Below are positions 33,030 through 37,830 of a stretch of DNA of 37,830 nucleotides, piece after piece. The stretch's first letter is position 1. Each line of letters begins with the position of its first letter. This DNA comes from Candidatus Kapaibacterium sp. (lineage in GTDB: Bacteria; Bacteroidota; Ignavibacteria; Kapaibacteriales; UBA4661). The stretch lies in NCBI GenBank assembly GCA_025358765.1, contig JANYIG010000126.1:1-37830 (forward strand), read 5' to 3'. The notes beneath the pieces are model-generated. The model saw only the letters and a program-made list of their open reading frames with translations, searched no databases and was not told the DNA's origin. Position numbers and translations under genes: made by a program.

Positions 33030-35081
33030 ATGAGAATCATGAGAAAATTGATGATTGTGATTATTATTGTTGCACTGAATGTTTGTGAGGCGAAGACACA
33101 AATGACGGCGCAACCCAACTCCCTGCTACCACCCAAAGTGGATAGCTTGCGGAACGTACTGGAAGCAACTCGCGCCGACACAAGCCGCGTGGACGTATTG
33201 GTGAATATTGCTCGCGAGCTTTGGTCAACCAACCCCACGCGGGCTCGTACCTATGCACACGAGGCGTTAGGCGTTGCCGAGCGTGTGGCGTATCCGAAAG
33301 GCATTGGCAACGCGCTGAACACTATCGGCGTGACCTACTATTATCAAGGCTGGTATGATATTGCGCTTGAATATTATTTCAAATCGTTGGCAGTGCGTCA
33401 AGAAATCGGCAACAAAAGTGGTGTGGCGCATTCGTTTAACAATATTGGGCTAATTTACAACGCGCAAAATAAATACGATGATGCTCTGACTTACCTTAAT
33501 CGCGCTCTGAGTGCGTATCAAGAACTTGACCTCAAAAGCAGTACGGCGCTTGCTTTGAACAATATTGGCAGCATTTACCGCAAGCAACGCCGATTCGATG
33601 AAGCGTATCAAATGCACCAGAAGGCGCTGGCTATCACGCAAAGCGGAAATAATCGGCTGGGATTAGCACTGACCTACAATAACCTTGGGGCGCTTGCCGA
33701 GGCACAAGAACGGTATCAAGAAGGTTTGCAACACCAGCTTCAGTCGTTTGAGCTTTACAGCGCCGGAAGCGACCAAAAAGGCGTTGTGAATGCGCTGACC
33801 GCTGCTGGAAGTTGTTCGGAAAAACTCCGCCGCTACGACCAAGCATTAGAATATGTAAAACGTGCATTGCAAGCTGCATCCATTATGAATGCTCGTTCGG
33901 AGATGAAGGATTGTTTTGCGCTGCTTGCCAGAATTTATCGCAACACGGGCGATTTGACGCGAGCGTTGGATTTTCACGAACGCTACGACGCGCTCAAAGA
34001 CTCGCTTTTTAACGAAGAGAGTACAAAACAGATTGCGGAAATCAGCACCCGCTATGATTCGGAGGTGAAAACGAAAGAAATAGCGCTGCTACAGCGTGAC
34101 AAAGAAGTGCAAGCACTCTTCCGCAATACTTTGATTGGCGGTATTGTTCTCGCCCTCATTGCTGCGTTTACCCTCTTCAATCGGTATCTCCTGAAGCGTC
34201 GTTCAGAAACGGCACTACAGGAATCAAACATGCAATTGATTGCTGCGAATTTAGAAGTCCAGCGCCAAGTGGATGTGTTAGATGAGCAAGCGCGAACGAT
34301 TGAAGCTGCAAATACGGAGCTTCAAGAAAAAAATATGTCACTCCAGCAAATCAATACGCTGCTTGACATTGAGAAAGAAATGTCAGAATCGTTGCTGCTG
34401 AATATCATGCCTGAACCAATTGCCTTGCGCTTGAAGGCTGGTGAGCAGTTGATTGTGGATACCTTTTCGGATGTAACGGTCATGTTTGCTGATATTGTGG
34501 GATTCACAAAGCTCACAGGGCAGATGAAACCCGACTTGCTGATTTCACTCTTAGACACGATTTTCACAGAATTTGACGCAATGGCAGAACGGCATGGCGT
34601 GGAGAAAATCAAGACAATTGGGGATTCGTACATGGCGGTCTGTGGATTGCCTGAGCCAAACCCGCATCACTGCGAGGCTGTAGCAAATATGGCGCTCGAA
34701 ATGAAAGATACTATTGGGCGTATGGCGCAAGAACTTGGTATCGTGGGATTGACGCTTCGTATAGGTATTCACACGGGTAGCGCGATTGCTGGTGTTATCG
34801 GCAAAAAGAAATTTAGCTACGACCTTTGGGGCGATACCGTCAACACCGCTTCACGCATGGAATCGCACGGCATGGCAGGAGAAATTCATTGTTCGGAGGA
34901 AGTCTATCAAAAACTGTCACCAGCCAGATTGTCATTGGTCATTGGTGATTTGTCATTGGTTGATGGTATTTCCACAGCCTACCAGGGAACAAACGACTTT
35001 CTTTTTGAAGAGCGCGGGTTGATGGAAATTCGCGGCAAAGGCATGATGCACACCTATTTTCTTACGGGAAAAAGCCAATAA
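33030..35081 (+). CDS. TPR-repeat class III adenylate cyclase
   Basis: 683 residues from the ATG at 33030; the ATG at 33039 is an alternative. A signal peptide (MIVIIIVALNV) leads to about seven tetratricopeptide repeats (residues 50-330, e.g. GVAHSFNNIGLIYNAQNKYD), a membrane helix at about 364-388, a coiled coil (395-460), then the catalytic domain (480-670). Metal-binding Asp in FADIVGFT, adenine-selecting Lys in EKIKTIGDSYM and Asp in YDLWGDTVNTASRM, plus the Asn/Arg pair of NTASR, point to cyclic AMP. The TPRs are outside the membrane, so it likely senses a periplasmic partner. Near the end LSLVIGDLSLVDG is an in-frame insertion encoded by a heptanucleotide array. Confidence 0.93.
   Translation: MRIMRKLMIVIIIVALNVCEAKTQMTAQPNSLLPPKVDSLRNVLEATRADTSRVDVLVNIARELWSTNPTRARTYAHEALGVAERVAYPKGIGNALNTIGVTYYYQGWYDIALEYYFKSLAVRQEIGNKSGVAHSFNNIGLIYNAQNKYDDALTYLNRALSAYQELDLKSSTALALNNIGSIYRKQRRFDEAYQMHQKALAITQSGNNRLGLALTYNNLGALAEAQERYQEGLQHQLQSFELYSAGSDQKGVVNALTAAGSCSEKLRRYDQALEYVKRALQAASIMNARSEMKDCFALLARIYRNTGDLTRALDFHERYDALKDSLFNEESTKQIAEISTRYDSEVKTKEIALLQRDKEVQALFRNTLIGGIVLALIAAFTLFNRYLLKRRSETALQESNMQLIAANLEVQRQVDVLDEQARTIEAANTELQEKNMSLQQINTLLDIEKEMSESLLLNIMPEPIALRLKAGEQLIVDTFSDVTVMFADIVGFTKLTGQMKPDLLISLLDTIFTEFDAMAERHGVEKIKTIGDSYMAVCGLPEPNPHHCEAVANMALEMKDTIGRMAQELGIVGLTLRIGIHTGSAIAGVIGKKKFSYDLWGDTVNTASRMESHGMAGEIHCSEEVYQKLSPARLSLVIGDLSLVDGISTAYQGTNDFLFEERGLMEIRGKGMMHTYFLTGKSQ
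34931..34966 (+). repeat. Heptanucleotide array inside the cyclase gene
   Basis: Units GTCATTG, GTCATTG, GTGATTT, GTCATTG, GTTGATG. They are translated as LSLVIGDLSLVDG between EEVYQKLS and FLFEERGLMEIRGKG, a junction that is normally short in class III cyclases. Confidence 0.8.
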
Positions 35082-35230
35082 CGAGCCATCTACAACAAAC
35101 CCTTCCTTTTGTTGACACTTTTGCGTAATTTTTCCGTTATTATACATCACTGCTACGTCTATGCAAATGGCAGTACCGTGTAGGTGTGCATAATGAGCAA
35201 TAAACAATCACCATTTCCTTTACAATCATC

Positions 35231-37830
35231 ATGGACTACAAAGCGCTCTACCACGAGCTTCTCGGCAAACTTCACCGTGTGCGCCGCAAGGAGCTAACGC
35301 TTTCGCTTTCCGCCGGGCTGCTTTCGGCGTTCGCTTGTTCACTGGCGCTGGCATTCGTATTTACAGGTATTGAAGCGCTTACGTTCTCCAGCACGGCTAC
35401 TCGAACGGTACTCACATTAGGTTGGGTGGCGAGTACGCTCGGCGCAGTGGCGTATTTTGCAGGAGCGGCAATCATGCGGCTTCTCAGGATTCAACCTATT
35501 GCCAGCGAAGATGATGTGGCGCTGCGTGTGGGTAATAAATACCCTACGGTACAGGACAAATTGCTGAACGCGCTCCAACTCTATCGAATGTCTGAAATCC
35601 CATCGAATATTTCCAACGAACTCGCACTCGCAAGTTTTGGTACGGTTGGCGCACAAGCACGAATGCTGGATTTTGGGGCGATTTTGGATACAGAATCCCG
35701 CAAACGCGCATTGATGTGGTTTATGGGCGTGGCTGCTGTGGCGGCGCTCGTGTTTGGCGTGGCTGCAAAACCGATGTCTTCTGCGTTGTATCGTTTGGTG
35801 CATTTTAGTCAGTCGTTTGTACCACCCGCGCCATTTACGCTTGTCGTTCAGCCGACGGAACAGAAGGTGTTGCGGGGCGAAAATGTGACGATTACGGTCG
35901 TTGTTGATGGCGATCCGAATAATCCGAATATTGCAAATAAAGCGGCGTTTGGCGAAATCACGTTGCGTCTGCGCGAGAAAATGACGGATGACAAAACGCA
36001 AGAGAATTTTGATTCGTACACGCTGCGCCCTGACTCTATGGGCGCGTATCACTATCAAATTGCTTCCATCAAACGCGGCGTGGAATTTTTTGCCGAAGTG
36101 CCGTGGTATCTGGATTTCGTGCGCTCCGACATTGGGCGCGTGCTGGTCTATGACCGTCCTGATATTCGCTCACTCGCAGGCAGCGTCACGCCGCCCGCGT
36201 ACACCAAACAGCCGTCGAGGACGCTTGACGAGAACTCTGCGGCTGTGATGAGTCTTGTAGGTTCGCACGTGGAATTGGCGGCAGTTGCGAATAAATCTCT
36301 GAAAGCTGCGGAAATTGTGCTGTTGAAGCAGCGAGGCGCAGGAATTGGCGGGAATGTGGGCAATGCTTCGTCACAAGATTCTTCCACAAAACGCTTCGAC
36401 ACAACCCGCATCGCCATGAACGTGAATGACCGCCGAGCTTCGGGCGGATTTAGCGTGAATTTTTCGGGCGAATATTTTATCCGCATCACCGACGTAAACG
36501 GCGAACAGAACACAGAGCCGATTCGTTATTCTGTGTTGGCGCTCACCGACGGTGCGCCTACGATTACGCTGTTGCAGCCAATTTCTGACGTAGAACTTAC
36601 CGAACAGGGTTTGTTGCCAATGAAATTCACAGTGAGCGACGACTACGGTTTTTCTGCTCTTAAGCTCCATTATCGCCTTGTGGAATCGCGCTACTCGAAG
36701 CCGCAGGAGAATTTTAAATCCATAAATCTTTCGCTGCCGATAGGCGAAAAAACGGCCGAAATGCCCTACATCTGGGACGTAAACAAAGTTGGTATTTCGC
36801 CCGCTGACCGCTATGAGTTTTATGTGGAAGTGTTCGACAATGATGTCGTGACGGGTCCAAAATCCGCACGAACAAATATTCTGTCGGCGCGACTGCCATC
36901 ACTTGACGAGATTTTCAAAGAGGCGGACAAAACGCAAGAAGTTGCTACCAAAGAGCTTCAGAATATCATGAAGGAAGCCGAGCAGATGAAGCGCGAGATG
37001 GAGGATGCCAGCCGCGAACTCCGCAAGCAGCAAGAAAAGCCGCAAGCGGATTGGAAAGAAAAAAAGCGCCTTGAAGAAATGCTCAAAAAGCAGGAGGAAA
37101 TGACGAAGCGCGTTGACCAAGTGAAGCAACAATTGGAGCAAATGACCGATAAGCTCCAGCAAAATCAGACGATTTCGCAGGAGACACTGAAACAGTATAT
37201 GGAGCTTCAAAAACTCTTAAAACAAGTGGATGCGCCGGAACTTCGTAAGGCTGCACAGCAGATGCAGCAAGCGCTTCAGCAAATGAATCCGCAGCAGATG
37301 CAGCAAGCGCTTCAGAAATTTCAACTCAATGAAGAGGAGTTTAAACGCAATATTGAGCGCACGATGAAGATTTTGCAACGGTTGCAAGCAAATCAGAAAA
37401 CCGATGAACTTACCAAACGTGCACAGGCGTTGGAACAGAAGCAGCAGGAATTGCAAAAGCAGATGGAAAACGCGAATATGCAAGACAAGCAAAAACGCGA
37501 GCAGATGGCACAAAATCAGCAAGAACTTCGGAAAGATTTGGACAATCTGAACAAAGAGCTTTCTGACCTCGAAAAATTGATGAAAGACATTGAGCAAAAA
37601 GGCGGCAAAGATATGCCGATGGAAGAGATGAAAAAGGCACAGGAAGCGCTTCAGAAGGAGCAGACGGAGCAGGCAATGGAAGATGCTGAAAAGCAGATGG
37701 AGCAGGGCAACCAACAACAAGCCAAAAAGCAGCAAGAGCAGGCGCAAAAAAATCTGCAACAGTTTGCTAAACAAATGCAAAACCTGAAAAAAGAGATGCA
37801 GCGCAACGTGCAGCAAGAAGCTATTCGCTC
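35231..37830 (+). CDS. DUF4175-like membrane protein with long Gln/Lys/Glu coiled coil, 3'-partial
   Basis: A frame open from the ATG at 35231 to the window edge, 866 codons so far. Two membrane segments at about 28-50 and 58-82 are followed by a third at about 155-180, as in DUF4175 proteins. An extracytoplasmic beta-rich region (about 190-550) has PFTLVVQPTEQKVLRGENV, SVTPPAYTKQP and DDYGFSALKLHYRLVE, repeating Ig-like features. From about residue 555 to the end it is a near-continuous coiled coil rich in Gln, Lys, Glu and Met (QQMQQALQQMNPQQMQQA). Function is unknown; in related genomes such proteins lie in MoxR/vWA-domain neighbourhoods linked to the envelope, but no such neighbours are visible here. 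Confidence 0.85.
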   Translation, partial: MDYKALYHELLGKLHRVRRKELTLSLSAGLLSAFACSLALAFVFTGIEALTFSSTATRTVLTLGWVASTLGAVAYFAGAAIMRLLRIQPIASEDDVALRVGNKYPTVQDKLLNALQLYRMSEIPSNISNELALASFGTVGAQARMLDFGAILDTESRKRALMWFMGVAAVAALVFGVAAKPMSSALYRLVHFSQSFVPPAPFTLVVQPTEQKVLRGENVTITVVVDGDPNNPNIANKAAFGEITLRLREKMTDDKTQENFDSYTLRPDSMGAYHYQIASIKRGVEFFAEVPWYLDFVRSDIGRVLVYDRPDIRSLAGSVTPPAYTKQPSRTLDENSAAVMSLVGSHVELAAVANKSLKAAEIVLLKQRGAGIGGNVGNASSQDSSTKRFDTTRIAMNVNDRRASGGFSVNFSGEYFIRITDVNGEQNTEPIRYSVLALTDGAPTITLLQPISDVELTEQGLLPMKFTVSDDYGFSALKLHYRLVESRYSKPQENFKSINLSLPIGEKTAEMPYIWDVNKVGISPADRYEFYVEVFDNDVVTGPKSARTNILSARLPSLDEIFKEADKTQEVATKELQNIMKEAEQMKREMEDASRELRKQQEKPQADWKEKKRLEEMLKKQEEMTKRVDQVKQQLEQMTDKLQQNQTISQETLKQYMELQKLLKQVDAPELRKAAQQMQQALQQMNPQQMQQALQKFQLNEEEFKRNIERTMKILQRLQANQKTDELTKRAQALEQKQQELQKQMENANMQDKQKREQMAQNQQELRKDLDNLNKELSDLEKLMKDIEQKGGKDMPMEEMKKAQEALQKEQTEQAMEDAEKQMEQGNQQQAKKQQEQAQKNLQQFAKQMQNLKKEMQRNVQQEAIR

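Noticed and set aside
35127-35165. TTGACA-like box before the DUF4175-like gene as a promoter
   Set aside because: No well-spaced -10 or Bacteroidota -7 box follows; spacing to TATTAT is 20 nt.
35417-36058. Arg/His-rich minus-strand open frame
   Set aside because: Antisense to the DUF4175-like gene, with composition typical of shadow frames.
36899-37816. Two Leu/Phe-rich minus-strand open frames at the right end
   Set aside because: They are the reverse reading of the Gln/Lys/Glu coiled coil of the DUF4175-like protein; CAG and AAG codons read backwards give Leu and Phe.

Overview
This window looks like chromosomal DNA from a bacterium of the Bacteroidota/Chlorobi (FCB) superphylum, most likely a Chlorobi-side lineage such as Ignavibacteria or Kapabacteria. 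The support is threefold. Two secreted Asp-box proteins end in type IX secretion C-terminal sorting domains. Several genes have Bacteroidota-type promoters (TTTG, 19-20 nt, TAnnTTTG) and few have Shine-Dalgarno sites. The EF-P tip reads TPGNLRAF, as I recall it from Chlorobi. The placement is inference from family knowledge; no database search was made.

Layout. 1-1600: the 3' part of a scramblase/LURP-like gene, an orphan antitoxin next to a decayed MazF/PemK toxin, and a LytR_C-domain membrane protein. 1640-6100 (+): tRNA-Cys with a clear promoter, then efp, accB, accC (translation and first step of fatty acid synthesis), a DinB-like protein, gcvH and an RBBP9-type hydrolase. 6144-13714 (-): an MntR-like regulator, an acyl-CoA ligase, the front half of an IcmF-type mutase (B12 domain plus G-protein chaperone, no mutase), an MltB-like lytic transglycosylase, purN, purA and a STAS anti-anti-sigma factor. 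13866-21006 (+): a DUF3592-like protein, a DNA methyltransferase fused to a PD-(D/E)XK-like domain, prfC, a secreted alpha/beta hydrolase, a four-helix membrane protein and a LytS/LytTR two-component pair. 21053-31139 (-): RsfS with a histone-H1-like tail, two T9SS cargo proteins around a patatin/BamA-type outer-membrane phospholipase, a TonB-C-domain lipoprotein overlapping hicB, hicA, and a phosphoglucose/phosphomannose isomerase. 31282-37830 (+): sucC with promoter and terminator, a gene-free stretch with an inverted-repeat element, a TPR-linked adenylate cyclase, and the start of a DUF4175-like coiled-coil protein that runs off the right edge.

The most unusual signal is a family of degenerate heptanucleotide arrays (GTCATTG/GTCATTA type) at seven places in five loci. 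Some lie between genes, partly as inverted pairs. Two supply the start codons of purN and prfC. Two sit inside genes, where they encode in-frame extra peptides: the linker of the IcmF-like protein and the end of the cyclase domain. Much of the rest is housekeeping. I see no CRISPR array, no insertion sequence with a transposase, no prophage and no rRNA.
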